A stretch of DNA of 64,000 nucleotides from assembly GCA_949752745.1 (NCBI GenBank), contig OX457027.1:60786859-60850858 (forward strand), written 5' to 3'. The notes under the pieces were generated by a model. It saw only the letters and a program-made list of their open reading frames with translations, was not told the origin of the DNA and searched no databases. The stretch is from Protula sp. h YS-2021 (taxonomy: Eukaryota; Annelida; Polychaeta; Sabellida; Serpulidae). The position numbers and the translations under genes were made by a program. This document shows, piece by piece, positions 37,701 through 49,765 of the stretch. Within the stretch, counting starts at the first letter, position 1. Each line of letters begins with the position of its first letter.

Positions 37701-40700
37701 TGAAACGCTATGTGTACGTGTAGTAACGCAGAACCCCACTTCTTTCGCAACGTAAAGTCGTGGTTGAAATTTGGTTGTGATTTGCCGCGACCATAGATCA
37801 ATGTCTATTCAGCATTTTTGACTTTGTATACACAATGCTTGTGGTCGGCAAAAACCCTACTTTTTCCCGCACCTAATCAGCGTCTTTAGTGCAACTTTGA
37901 ATAAACTTCAGAAAATCGGCGTTTTGTATAGATTTCGGAAAATGGCCATGGCCATGAAGTCTGGATCACAACCAAAGAACAACCTCATCGTGTTGTCCCT
38001 TATCAGAAATGTAAACCATGATAATATTGATAGGCCCATTGAAAATTGACCAAAATCAAGACGTAAAATATGGGAATTTCAGGAGCGCGCAAGAGTTTTC
38101 CCACCTGCCTTTCAAAAATAGTCATAAAAATTGACTTAATAATATGCTTTGTTACCGGTGACCCAAGGGTACTTTGACGGGTTGTTGAGCACCACACGTT
38201 ATGATTGTCACGTCACTGTCTAGACGATGATTCTCATTATATTTTCGCAGCGTTTATATAACGTCATTCTCCTGACCTTAAAACGTCGGTAGGTAGACGT
38301 CGTAAACTTTCATAATTAACAAAAACCCGACGTTGAGCGAACACCAAATTTTTTACTTGGATAAATAAATTGATATTTAGCAGTCTCTGGCAAGTGGGCT
38401 GTTCATATAGAGAGTTTTTTTAGCGAGTTCTTTTGGGCAGTTTATTGCGGTAACCCGAAAATGACAGTATGATCAAACAGAAACAAAAGAAGTATAGAAT
38501 TTGGCATTTAGAAAGGAATTTTTAACCCCTGTGAAAGATAATGGCGAACATAACTAACCAAAAAATGGTAAATAAAGAATAAAAGGGAAATAGCTGACAA
38601 GCCAAATATTCATAACTTTCATTCAGTTATAATATGAATACAACTTAATAGCAATTTTAATTGCATTTAAATGTGGAAGGTTAACATCACTGCAGGGAAA
38701 TTTGCTTTTGCATCCTGACGGTAGCTATAACACATAGCTCAAGCGCTGTTTGTCCACAGTGAGTTGATCATTTGGCTGAGTCTGAATTGTTGGCTCTGTT
38801 GCGTGTGCCTTATATATAGGCTTCATTGGCAAAATTTCAGTGTCCGTTGTTACCTATTAAATGTGAATGAATGTTAAAAAATAAATTAGAGGTAGACCAA
38901 CTGGACATGCTACAGTATATCTCTGCCAAATTTGGTCGCCTCAGCCCCAACCATCTCCGACTGGTTCGTGGGGCAAGCTCATGGCAGAAAAAAAGGAATC
39001 ATACAGAAATACCTTACCACATAGTGCAAATTCGTTAAAAGTGCAAAAGTACGATATCATCCCAAAAATACACAAGAAAAAACAAACAAGTTTCAGTTTA
39101 TGAGATTATAGAAGTATTTGAGCAATTTACAACTCAGGCATCAGGTGTTCATAAAGTCGCCCTCAAATTTGATATCGACAGTGATAGCTGCGAAATTAGC
39201 GAAATAATCCATGCCATATAATGTTTGAAAAGAATCTTACTATTAAATCCTATGTTTTGTTTTTCAGAATATTTTCGGGGATTAATGTGGCGTTTTGTGG
39301 CGATTTCGCAGACGATACCAGTGAACTCGAGCAAATGGTCATCAAACACGGAGGCTCTTGTAATTGTAAGGACATCGTGTTTTAATGTTCGCCTGCGGTC
39401 ATTTCCATGGTTTTAAAAGTTATGCATGGTAGAGATTTGTAGATTCTGGTCTAGGATTTTAAGTAACTTGAGCTTATTTACACCACTATGTTACCAAATA
39501 TATGATGTCATGGCCCTACATTGTGGAGTTTTTTTGCCCAGTCAACAGTTTTAAATGAAGGAACTATTAATGAACTAGATGAACATTGAAACAGTTTAGT
39601 TCAAATCTCAATACCCTTACTGAATGTACTCCAGCATATCGGTGTGACCTAGTTAAACTATGTCGATATTTAAAGAAATAGTGCCGGTAAGTACAATAAT
39701 TAATACATTTTTAAAAGATACAGATCCCACGAAACCTGCTGCTGCGACCACCAGAGGGCGTGGTCGGGGTCGAAGAGGAGCTGCAGCTGCAACTGTGTTT
39801 GGGGGAGCTGTTGGAGGCTTATTTGGTACGATAAATATAAATCAGTTTTTGGATGCTTCCCGTGTACGTGTATACTAGGGACATTGGAGATGTATTTTTG
39901 CCAGTCTATGCAAGGGACTACACTTTTTTCGTCAAGTTCTACATACAGTAAAAGCTGTACAGTATTAGTCCCCCGCGTAGCGCGGAGCTAGGGACTATTG
40001 AATTCGGGTCCGTCGGTCTGTCCGTCAACATTTGGCATAGGGTTTCGTTTCCGCGACAGATCTCAAGAACTACTGGAGGGATTTCATTTAAACCTTGAAC
40101 ATGCATAGAAGAAGGGTTGTAGTTGTGCACCTGGGTATAGGTTTCGAAGTCGGTATAGGTTTCGAAGAAATTTGAGGCAGTCAGCCACTTTGTAAACTCC
40201 CTGGTCTTAAGGCTTCAAAATTTGACAGTTTGCCTCTAGCACATATATGGACAACTTGACTCAAAACCACGACCTCAACTTCTACAGCTACAATAAAACT
40301 GTTAAACTGGTCTTAAATTAATAATAACTTTGCACCTATTGCAACGTCATCATTGCACACGTAGCCTTTGCAATTCAGTATTTGATTGACAGGTGTCACA
40401 TGTGACGCGCGCTACGAATATTGATGCTGTTATATGCCTGTTGCTATGGTTGTGTTCCCTGTATAAGCTTGAATTGATTCTATTGCCACTTTGAAACGAT
40501 GAGTGTTTTTATGTGCTAATAGGGGTGGGGGATTGCTAGATTATATATGTTAAACAAACAATCTGTTGTATAATAATAACAATAATAATAATAATAATAA
40601 TAATAAGTTCTATTCCTTCAGAATGCATACCAAATGAGATTCCATTACTCCGAAAAAGCTTACGCTAGGTAACTATGTAACAACAACTGCAGCTGGGTAA

Positions 40701-43424
40701 AAATATGGAGATATGGAATCTGCTGAACCATATATTCATCCACAGAATCCTTTTTGATAAATAAGTCTTCCGCCGATCATCACCCCAACCCCCCACCCTC
40801 TACAAAAAACATATATATGCCAGTATATCTTCCCCGAAAAGTGAGACTGAAGATGCTTTTTTTATGCCCCGCCTGACAAATGCCAGCGGGGCATATAGTG
40901 TTTCACTTGTCCGTCCGTCCGTCCGTCTGTCTGTGTGTATGTTACGCGTTACGTACCATGTTTTGTAGCTACGCACTGTAGCGTAGCTATTTGGCCGGCA
41001 ACTTTTTTTTTTTTTGGGATATTGTTCCTAATATAATAAGTTGCACAGGACGTCGTCACTTTGTCCGACGAGGCGTTTATGCGGTCGAAATTGGCCTTTG
41101 AACTTAAGCGATTTTACTGCTGTTAGGTGCTCGTTACTAAATCCGTGCTTATTAATTCTTTCTTCAGGATAATTATGTCACTGACTATCCGCCAGGCGAG
41201 GCATTCGTGCTCCGATCGGACATACCTCTAGTTTTCACATAGCTTTTTTTGTACAGTACATATGCGGACGCTTTGACATTGACACTGGATGTGGTGCGGT
41301 GCGCCCAATGAGGCATAAGTATGCCTGTGATATATTCTCACAGATGGCTGTTCTAATATTCCCACTGCACACGTTATGATATACCTTCCATAAGCTGTTC
41401 AGTTATCGCCCACATTTAGACAAAACTTACATTCTAAAAATTGTAAGTACCGAAGGAATGAACATTTTTTGCATTTCATGTTGTTTGAATCTTGGATTTT
41501 TAATTTAATCAAAAATGAAATATCTCGTTGAAGTAGTATGTTCTTACTTCTTGCCTCTCCGACCAAGGGGAGGCATAGAGTGTTTGTACGTTCTGTGTGT
41601 GTGTGTGGTCCGTTTGTTGTGAGCAAAATGTTGTTTGCAAGATGTTTCGAGAACGAAAATTCAAGATAGACTTCAAGTTGGATCCGTTTATTCCTTGGTT
41701 AGGTCGGACGATTCTATCATGTTACGTTACCAGGGAAGGCGTATGACGCCATTGAAAATGATGTACAGTAAAATCTGTTTTTTAATACAAAAATCGTGCC
41801 GTAAGCTTGGTGGTAGTGAAAAGGTTCCAGACACAGATAAAACACATGTACCTGGACTTATATAGAAAAAGAGAACTAAGATATCTACAAGCCAAGTTAC
41901 GTACCCTCGTTCCCTTTCAAAAACTGGATAAAGGTGATATGCAGCCCGACGTTTGGGCACATGAGATACATTTGTATAAGGTAGAAGGTCTTATTATTCT
42001 GAAAGTAGTTTAAACTTGTTCAAATAAAACTGTGAAAGGGCTGGCGGTGGAAAACATTTGTTTTTTGTTTACAAAAACAAAAAGACAACGGCTGGCCAAC
42101 AAAACTGATTGACATGTTCGGGTACACTGTTGTTGGTGAGCACTGGTGCTCGAGTTTTGTTTATTTTTGAGGTTTTGGCAATGAACTGTAATTTTGTTTG
42201 CAGAAATTGGGTTTAGTCGGGGACACACGTGTTTTTGTTTACAAAAAAACAAGAAACTAAACAGGTGTCTTTTGAAAGTGTGTGATATAAGTCTGTATTG
42301 TTATGTTTTGTGTACACTGGCCCCTCTAGTTTTACTTTAATATTGATTATATTATATTGTTTTAATGTTGATTGTACGCAGGTTCAAACAATTTTTAAGT
42401 TGTCATATCCCTTTTATTGACATGTATCAGAATCAGACAACATCACCCATGTAATTTATTTATTTTGGGGCGGCTTTCAAATTACTGACAATACCATAAT
42501 GACGAGATGATTCCAGTGGTGACTATTAGATCAGTTGGTTAGAGCGTTGGTCCAGTAATTCGAAGGCCCGTGGTTCGATTCCAGCTAGCGGTGGTAAGCA
42601 GGGGATTGACCTTCGGTCCGATTACCTCAGCAAGGCGAATGCAGTGGCTCAGATCACCCGTCGAATTCAAAACGATCGGCAATTGATTCTTTCGTCCATC
42701 CCTAAAAGCAAGAGAATATAATCACTCTATTTTTAACTACTGAGTATAATCGCTGATGAAAGTTATTTTTGAGAGCCGGGGCCAGGTCAGAAGATAGATT
42801 AGGTTGCAAAAAGTGTTCCCGAATACGTGTTGTTGTCCTCTTAGATCAATTTTTGTCCTTGGATTATTGAGTGTAAAATGGTTTTTCTTTTGTTTTAGGG
42901 GCGCGTGTTATCTACTTTAATTTTCTGATATCCACAGAGAAAATCTTTTCACAGACACCGCAGCATCCATTGGTTACTCAAGCTACGACTAACAGGGTAT
43001 GCTCAGTAGCCTAGTACTTACCCCTCCTGCAGGGGGTGGGGGGTATAGGGATGAAAATATCCGTCAGTTTCTTGACCACGATATCTTTGTAACCATTTAG
43101 TGCAGATTGGTGGAGAATGTACGAATATCGTATTATTTTTGGGATTCTGTCCTTAGAATTAAATAATATTAAAAATACATCATGCATTTCAGTCGTTTGA
43201 GTAACAGATTTTCCACAATCACGATGGATATCAATGGCTGTGACACCTCTAGCCTTAATTATGAAGTATGCCCAACTGCTGCATGATCTGCCGGAGCAAG
43301 TATACATGGGCGGTATTCTATGATGCATTTCCCGTTGTAGGCTCCGGTTGTCCGAGAAGAGTACCTATATGACTCCATTATACAGAAACAAAGGCTGGAC
43401 ACTGCAGACTACGAGTTCGACTAA
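31717..43424 (+). CDS. ADP-ribosyltransferase with tandem PBZ zinc fingers, coiled coil, PARP catalytic domain and BRCT
   Basis: Exons: 31717-32091, 33177-33252, 33569-33693, 34554-34729, 35080-35136, 35441-35562, 35928-36073, 36694-36855, 37096-37181, 39268-39365, 39718-39863, 41168-41230 (weak donor), 42955-42996, 43341-43424 (TAA). Phases agree; about 585 residues. Two PBZ fingers: C20, C26, H33, H39 and C70, C76, H83, H89. A Ser/Asp/Glu-rich linker and a Lys/Glu coiled coil follow. The PARP catalytic domain has H292 (FHGT), Y332 (GKGIYF) and E386 (KKELVMF), the full triad linked to poly-ADP-ribosylation. The C-terminal BRCT is split: INVAFCGDFADD to MVIKHGGSCN in exon 10, and VVREEYLYDSI in the last exon, with an Arg/Gly-Ala-rich insert between. 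PBZ binds poly(ADP-ribose) and BRCT phosphopeptides, so a nuclear DNA-damage role is likely. Exons 12-14 are less certain; exon 12 could also be an alternative last exon (stop at 41240-41242). Confidence 0.85.
32202..32902. mobile_element. Foldback-type element FB4 in PARP-gene intron 1
   Basis: The left arm (32202-32320) repeats 'ggacaaaagggccttgga' and 'cctttcccaaaa'. The right arm (32770-32902) is the inverse, 'aaggcccttttgtccaa'. Ends: ATGGTATCCAGACAGAAGG (left) and inverted ATGAATCCGGGACAGAAAGG (right), the same terminal pattern as FB2 and FB3. The overlapping ORFs are artefacts of the arms. Confidence 0.85.
34008..34412. mobile_element. GC-rich inverted-repeat element in PARP-gene intron 3
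   Basis: The left part (34008-34110) contains ggggtcccgcgggaccccga and the right part (34325-34412) contains ggggtcccgcgggacccca. Outer words 'cagggcaaaaggtttact' (left) and inverted 'cagggcataaagttcac' (right) suggest terminal inverted repeats. AT-rich centre, no gene. Confidence 0.6.
37182..39267. other. PARP-gene intron 9, nothing further recognised
   Basis: About 2.1 kb between the exon ending KKAKSG and the first BRCT exon. I see no ORF with domain features and no clear repeat. Confidence 0.5.
39965..40140. repeat. Hairpin-headed (GTCC)n repeat
   Basis: Head tagtcccccgcgtagcgcgg with partner gctagggactatt, followed by gggtccgtcggtctgtccgtc (40004-40025). Same layout as at 11217. It lies in PARP-gene intron 11. 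A second head (gccccgcctgac / cagcggggcatatagtg, then gtccgtccgtccgtctgtct) starts at 40864. Confidence 0.6.
40570..40606. repeat. (TAA)n microsatellite
   Basis: A run of about twelve ataat/ataa units in PARP-gene intron 11, between the two hairpin-headed repeats. No function is seen. Confidence 0.95.
41552..42333. mobile_element. Hairpin-headed dispersed repeat, copy 2
   Basis: Head gcctctccgaccaagggg with inverted aggcatagag, then tgtttgtacgttctgtgtg. Tail: gtttttgtttacaaaaaaac hairpin (42232-42251) and end tgtacactggcccctctagt. The tandem array of copy 1 is absent. It lies in PARP-gene intron 12. Confidence 0.7.
42519..42725 (+). repeat. tRNA-derived SINE
   Basis: An A-box-like word (TAGATCAGTTGG, near 42528) and a B box GGTTCGATTCC (42572-42582) stand at tRNA-like spacing, inside a sequence whose ends do not pair into an acceptor stem. 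A non-tRNA body follows, ending near 42725. This is the layout of a tRNA-headed SINE, not of a functional tRNA gene. It lies in PARP-gene intron 12. Confidence 0.75.
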
Positions 43425-44543
43425 TGTTATGTAGTCACCAGGTCAGGTATTATGGTAACAGAATGTCTTGACGCTGAGAGACAGAAGTTAGTTCATCGAG
43501 GATGTTTTGGATTGATATTGCATCGTGGTTAAAAGCGATGACATGAACACTGCCGTTTCATTCGACTGTACTTGCGGTCACGCATCAACGTTGAAGTGAA
43601 AGAGCGTACTGTAGTGTGTTTAAGTATTTATTCAAACTTGAGTCTGTAGAAAGAGGTGGAGGTAAGAAGCAAAATCTGTTTGTGAAAAGCTTAATTGGCA
43701 TTTTCAATGTAACTTCCAAATTTCCCATTGACTTTTTGATATTCTGAACATTTTCTTTCTACGTAACCTACGTTGATAACTGTTTTGTTCTACTCGGATA
43801 ACATTGACTGCTATTACAATGTTTGCTGTTGAAAAGGAACACTTTATACCCCTAAAGGTAACTGATATCGCCTCATCAGTTTGTGAAAAATGAATGATCT
43901 TGTGTTCTGATACGGTGTTAAGTTATATTTAGCAAGTTGTATTTTATTGCAGTAACGATTACCTCGGTGATTTCAAATGCCTTGAAACAAGTGTGACTTG
44001 ACTCTTTTATTTATTACTGTTATAAAGAAAAACTCCTCTTATAAAAATGGCCAGTTGATTGGACTTAGTATATGGCTTGAGATATCTGACTTACTGATAC
44101 TTAAACTCATAACAACTGATACTTAAACGTTGTCACACATTTCAAGCATGGGCAATTTTTTGGCGTTTCCTTCCTTTCTTTTGCGCAGCCGATCGTCGCG
44201 ACTGTTCCTTGTGTTGAAACTCTTCCTGTGGTTACGTGGAGGTGTTTTAACCCGCTTTTCCTGTCATAATTTCGCTTTGCCAATGGATTATCAATGAAAA
44301 CCTAGGCGAATTCTGTCGGGACGATACGAGCCGTTGCTGTTGGATGCAGCGTAACCTCATTTTCTATACACACAGAGCATGGCAGATTGTGTGGAGGTAG
44401 TTTGCACTGATCTTAAGCATGAAGGGTTGCCCTCTTGACGAAGTTCGTTTTCATTTTCGTCAAAAACTCCCAGGTGTAGCCTACTCTCCTTAACTTCTGA
44501 GTAATGCTAAAGCGAAGACTGCGCTACCATCACTGGCGGTTCA
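43425..44543. other. Downstream of the PARP gene, nothing recognised
   Basis: Presumed 3' UTR and intergenic DNA. No polyadenylation signal could be assigned with confidence, and there are no ORFs with domain features. Confidence 0.4.
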
Positions 44544-45157
44544 ATGGGTGTCACCGTTTCCTCAACCAGCAAGCCCCTGGCTGACCTATACAGAGAATAC
44601 ATCCCCGTGCTCGTGAAGGTATTTGACAAAGTTGACTGAGTTATATAAGTTAACGAAAACCGCAATTGTATCGGAACTTTAAATTTTGGAAAGGGTCCTT
44701 TACTATCCAGCCAAGCCTAGTCCCTCCGCTAGATATTTTTTTACCTTCAACTTAAAGATTGTTACACCTAAGCACTATGGCGTCTTACAGTACACAACAT
44801 ATTTTCACATCTGGAAAAAGTGTCTTGAAAATGCCTGAAAAGCTTTTTACAAATAAATAATGATTAATAGAATAATTCTTTTTGGTTATCCGATTTTTAC
44901 CATCAATGTTTTATTAATCAGTTGGTGAACTCAGAGATCAAGCATGCGGTTTCTGTTACTTCCGGAGGCAGATGCAATGGGTCGGGGTCACCATGTTGGA
45001 AAAAAGATAGAAAAGGATTAAAGGTTAACAATAGTGTCAGCGAATATTTGCAATGTGTTACTTCTTTACGTGCATAATCGATAATCCGTCGGATAGTTTG
45101 AAAGCAGCTAAGAGTGATCTGATTTCTTCAGTGGCTTTATTCCACGGTGTCTTTGAG
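44544..45157 (+). CDS. Possible first exons of an unrecognised host gene
   Basis: 44544-44618 opens with ATG and reads MGVTVSSTSKPLADLYREY to VLVK, directly followed by a GT donor. A second candidate exon starts at 44922 after TTAATCAG in matching phase and could end before GTTAAC near 45022. A third open stretch reads SLKAAKSDLISSVALFHGVF and ends at 45157 before GTTAGT. I recognise no family. No later exons were found before the Polinton, so these may be a real 5' end, a broken gene or chance ORFs. Confidence 0.3.
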
Positions 45158-45226
45158 GTTAGTCTTAGAGAGATGGTGGCTCGGGGGTTGTGGGAGGGGT
45201 TGGGGGTGGCAGAGGATAAAAAAAAT

Positions 45227-46000
45227 TACGTCTCCCCGGCCGATTGGAAACATATAGTGATTGTATGCCCTCTATGCGTGTCTTTGTCAGTCTGTTATCA
45301 GCAAAATGTTGTGTGCAAAATATCTTGAAAACAAGAACTTGGATCGGCTTGCTGTGTGTATTCCTTTTTTAGGTCGGACGGTTCTTTCAACTTTTGACAT
45401 GTGTTACGTTATTAGGAGTGAGGTGTGACGTCATTACGTAAACATCTTGTTTGCAAAGCTTCTCAGTCGCTGATCACCGTGAATTGTCCCTAATTCCTAA
45501 GTGTCCCTAATACACAGGGTGTCTTAAGGGCAAGTTTTACTGCTTATCTTGAAAAAAAGTTGTGCGCAGGATATCTCGAAAACGAAAAGTGCAATCGACT
45601 TTAATCTTTAATGTTTGCCGTGGCACCTTCCAGATTCGGATAAAAAGACGGACAGTAAAACCTGCCTGTCTTTATCAACTCCCAGGACCGAATTAAAATG
45701 TGACTTAAAGTAAAACTAGTGGTGGCCAACTTCTAGACCTGGATGAAAAGGACGAAAGTAAAACCCGTTTTAGCGACCGCCTTCCAGAGAGTACACCTTG
45801 ACAGAGTTATGATCATGTTTACAGAAATGAATCGTTTATTTCAGTAATAAGAAAAAAGAAAAGTGGTTATTGAGAATTATGAGTTTAGTCGGGAAGACAT
45901 TTGTTTTTTGTTTACAAAAACGAGAAATTAAATAGGTGTCGATGGAAAGTGTAATATAAGCCTGTACTTGTGTTTTGTATGCGTTCACCGCTCTAGTTTG
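45227..46000. mobile_element. Hairpin-headed dispersed repeat, copy 3
   Basis: Head tacgtctccccggccgattg plus acatatagtg. It contains gtcggacggttctttcaact and 'gataaaaagacggacagtaaa' words of copy 1. The tail has gttttttgtttacaaaaacg and ends 'ttcaccgctctagtttg'. Confidence 0.7.
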
Positions 46001-46859
46001 AACCTGTTTCTATCTTGGTCTTATCCCAGATACTGATGTGCTGAATTTCATTGTGCTTGTAAGATATATTAGAAATGACATAGAGATTAAAAATAGAAGT
46101 ATAGATTCTGAATGGCATGCTGTTAGTTGATTAGAAATTCTGTGATATCATAAAATCAGGCGTAGGTGTTACAGTGAATCCGTGTAATTAGTGACTTTAC
46201 AGAGTCATTGAACCTTTCGTTTGAATCTCTGAATCTGTATGTTATATAGTAATGTTGTTTTCAGTTGATAAAATCCATTAAAATTTGGTTTGAGATAATT
46301 GCAGTCCTATAATTTTAATGTAATTTGATACACGCTTTGCTAATTTCGTGACTTTGTTTGTTTTTTTTTCTGAAAAACCTTTTTAAAATAGTGTAAATAA
46401 ATTGTCATTGCAGAATTAACTGAGTTGCTTATACGAAGAGAATTAAGCAGGCCCATTAAGCGTGAACTATAATTTACATTTCTGGTTAAGTGACACTTTT
46501 GATTAAATGTTGTAATTGGTGTTTCATTGCTGTATATTATTACATACTGTTTTCTGAAACAGCGCCTCAAAATATTTAGATCTACGTAAGTTCTCTGTGT
46601 TCACAGATTCTCTGAAAATTTCAATGACTTTGTAAAGTCACTGATAAGGCATTCATTGTAACATATTTATTTTTAGTATCTTTACGTGTCACATTTTGTT
46701 TTGTGGTCTTTATTTTATCGTATTTATTTTCACGCGACTTATGTACATAATTGACTATTGTGGTTTTGTTTTATTTTTAACCCATCCAACTTTCTCGGAC
46801 TTGGTTAGTCGTATCACTATAGGAGCTTAAATGGATGTGCGTATGTTAAACTTTTTCTT
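46001..46859. other. Intergenic, nothing recognised
   Basis: AT-rich DNA with 'agtcattgaacc' and 'gactttacagagtca' type words repeated loosely. No gene. Confidence 0.4.
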
Positions 46860-47300
46860 TAAAATGCTACTCCTTTACAGCTTTGCTCCAGTCGTTTTGA
46901 TATTACGCAGGAATGATCCCTGGGTGATCCCCCACCTGGCTGTTACTTTTTTGACGATTAACGAAAAAATTACAAAATGTCGGCACTTTTTGTGCCCGTT
47001 TTGACCCATTTTTAAAATGCTACTCCTCCAAGAGTTTTACTCCAATCGTTTAGATGTTACGCAGGGATATTCCCAGGCGTTCGCCTACCAGGCTATTATT
47101 TTTTCGCGGTTCGCCAAAAACTGCCGAAATGGCGGAACTTTGAAGTTTGACAAAAACTGGAATAAATGGTAGTAAATAACTGAATTGTCAAACCATTGCT
47201 TTTTCTCAGTCTTTTTCAAATAGTTATAAAATTTTAATCGAAAGTTTCTTATGTGCTTCTCCACCTGGACTTTTTTCGTAAATGGCAAAAAAACTGCCGA
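46860..47300. repeat. Degenerate tandem repeat related to the 3.8-5.0 kb array
   Basis: Three units of 'aaaatgctactcct..agtcgtttgatattacgcag', 'ttcccaggcg' and 'ttttttgacgattcgcc', similar in word order to the acyl-CoA oxidase intron array. No function seen. Confidence 0.6.
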
Positions 47301-47311
47301 AATGGTGGAAT

Positions 47312-47960
47312 TATATGTCTCCCCCTAAGAGAGACATATATAGCATTTGGTGTATCCGTCCGTCCGTCTGTGCGCAGTGAGTTCTTATGAAATTAAGGAG
47401 TCGATTCTTCTCAAAACATATTAGGGTACATGTCTAGATGATGCCCGTGTTATTTTTTTTTTGGTTCCTTGAAAAATTCAATTTTTGGCAAACTTTTGGA
47501 CATGGGGGGGGGGGGGGGGGGTCTTCGTGCATTTTTTCACTGGCAGGCTAAATCACCAAAAGAGTTCGTTGGATAAGGCTTTGACGACACAAGGAGAACA
47601 CACATATAGCGCAAATGTATACTGTAAAGTTTTTCTTCATTTCCATTGAAAATGTTTTTTTTTTTTCGATTTTTTTAATTTCTGATTTTTAAGTTTTTTG
47701 GCCATATTGTTGCGATATCTCCGAAACAGTTTGTTGGATTAGACTGAAACGTGGCAAGAAGAACCAACATGTAGTGCAAATATTTACTGCGAAGTTTTCC
47801 TTCATTTTCTTAAAAATGTATTTTTGTCGATTTTTAAATTTTGCTTGGCTTGCCAATATTGTACTTCTAAACAAGGAATTTTTTTCCACGTGACTGATTG
47901 GGGAACGGGGGCGACATATCCGTTTTTGTTTTAACAAAAATACTCTCCAGTCTAGTTTTA
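47312..47960. mobile_element. Hairpin-headed dispersed repeat, copy 4
   Basis: Head tatgtctccccctaagagag / gacatatatagc, then gtatccgtccgtccgtctg (47352-47370). Tail 'cgtttttgttttaacaaaaa' and 'ctccagtctagtttta'. A G run lies at 47503-47521. This is the most diverged of the four copies. Confidence 0.55.
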
Positions 47961-49735
47961 ACAATTTTGTAAATTGTGTAAATGTCGGTAAATACGTGGA
48001 TCGTCAAAACCCAACCTCTCCAACACCTCTTTTCGGGTAGCTTCCAAATTCGAACTTGATGCATTTTACAGAATTCTTGAGGTGGTTTTTAACCCAGTCT
48101 ACTTTTTTTCTTGATGTACCTTTTTTTTGTTTTTTGTTTTTTGTTTTTTTTTTCGTTGAATCTTTTCAATAGTACACGTGAACGTTCATGGGCTGCTCTC
48201 CATGTTCCTGGACGTTCTTGTTTTTTTTTTAGATTTCATCTAGGAAAACTCGTTTTTGTGTATTAGAATTATGAAAAAGTTACGTTCAGAAACAAAGTTC
48301 TTCATTTTTTGGCCTAACAGTATTCGTTTCAGAGTTTTTCTCTCTTTCCTTGTTTGGTTACTCGGCTGGGTCATGTCCTTGGACATGCTTGTTTTAAAGT
48401 GACTTATCATCTGTTGGTAATTTCTTTATCAATGAAGTAATTTGAGAGCCACCATTTAAAAGACAATGGGAATTTATGCATTTTGTCCGCTCTTCCTTAA
48501 GCGATGTATTCTTGTGCTAATTCCAACTGATTGTTGCTTTCTAGAAGTATTTAGAAGTACCTATCAATGCTAATTAAATTTTGTCCAACACGAGAATAGG
48601 ATTTTATCTTTGTGTATGTGTTGAAAATTCACTGAAGCAAATATTGTGACTCACAGAAGTAAATTGGGTCTTTGTTTTTTAAGTATGTGTATCCGTAGAA
48701 AATTTTATTTTTATTTTATGGCTTATTTTTCAATGAAAACGTTGAAACTCATGAAATCAGCCTAAATTCACCATAACAATACTTAAAATATTTGGCAAAA
48801 GCCGCGATTTTATACCCGGATGTTTTATATTTTACCATAGTGACAGCAGTGTAGCTATTTGTGTTTACACACATTAGATAACGTTAGTTCTGCTGCTCAG
48901 TATTTACAGAATATATTTGTTTTAAACAAAACAGATTGCACCGGTATTAGCAACTTTCTTTCAGGGTCAGCGTATTTGTGATAATACAGTCATAATCTTC
49001 AAAATAAACAACCAAAAAAAAAAAAGACAAAAAAACAAAAACAAAAGCTTGAGAAATTACAAAAAGTAACGTGTATAAGTCGAAAATGTACAGACAAGAT
49101 AAGCAGTAAACTTCGTATATCAGTCGTAAGTTGTACACCTGAAATTACGGGACAGTTCATTTCCCTTATTTTCTAAGCTCTTCAGTTAAATGATGAAGTT
49201 CGCGTCCAGTTGTGTAACTGAGCACTACTGCTTCAATAGACACTACTCATTTACTTGGCACTGCCACTATGTTGTGGTCAGATTAGCCTGAAGACCCTCC
49301 CGCTTCCTTGATTTAGCTTATAATTTTATGTGTTTATTCGAAACGAAAATCCGCTGAATCTGAAATTTGTACAAAAAAGTATATAAAAAAACGATTTGTC
49401 TGCGAATTTTTAAAATTTAGTTAACCGATGTATTATACATCTAATTATGCTCATATAAACCTTAGTATCTGATTCGTTTTCACCTTAGAAAAGTATATTT
49501 TTAGATTTTCAATAGGTATTATATGTTACAGTTGAATTGTAAAATGCGAAACTTCTCCGTTCCTTGCTTTAAAAGAAAGGGTGTGATTCGTGTTATATAA
49601 GCATGTTCATCTATGTATTATCAACGCCGGTTTCTTTGTCTTGATATATTAAATACTATGGTTACATCACTGAATAGAATATGTTCTGTTTACAAACTGT
49701 TTTCCCAGCTCACAAAACTTGAAAATAGTTTTCAG
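47961..49735. other. Gene-free flank left of the Polinton, nothing recognised
   Basis: AT-rich, with T runs near 48120-48230. ORF 48947-49138 is low-complexity. No exon-like segment is seen. Confidence 0.5.
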
Positions 49736-49765
49736 TAGGGTAGAAACGAGAGTTCTACTGCACTT

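Noticed and set aside
42519..42600. Functional tRNA gene
   Set aside because: A- and B-box words are present, but no acceptor stem pairs and the sequence continues into a SINE body.
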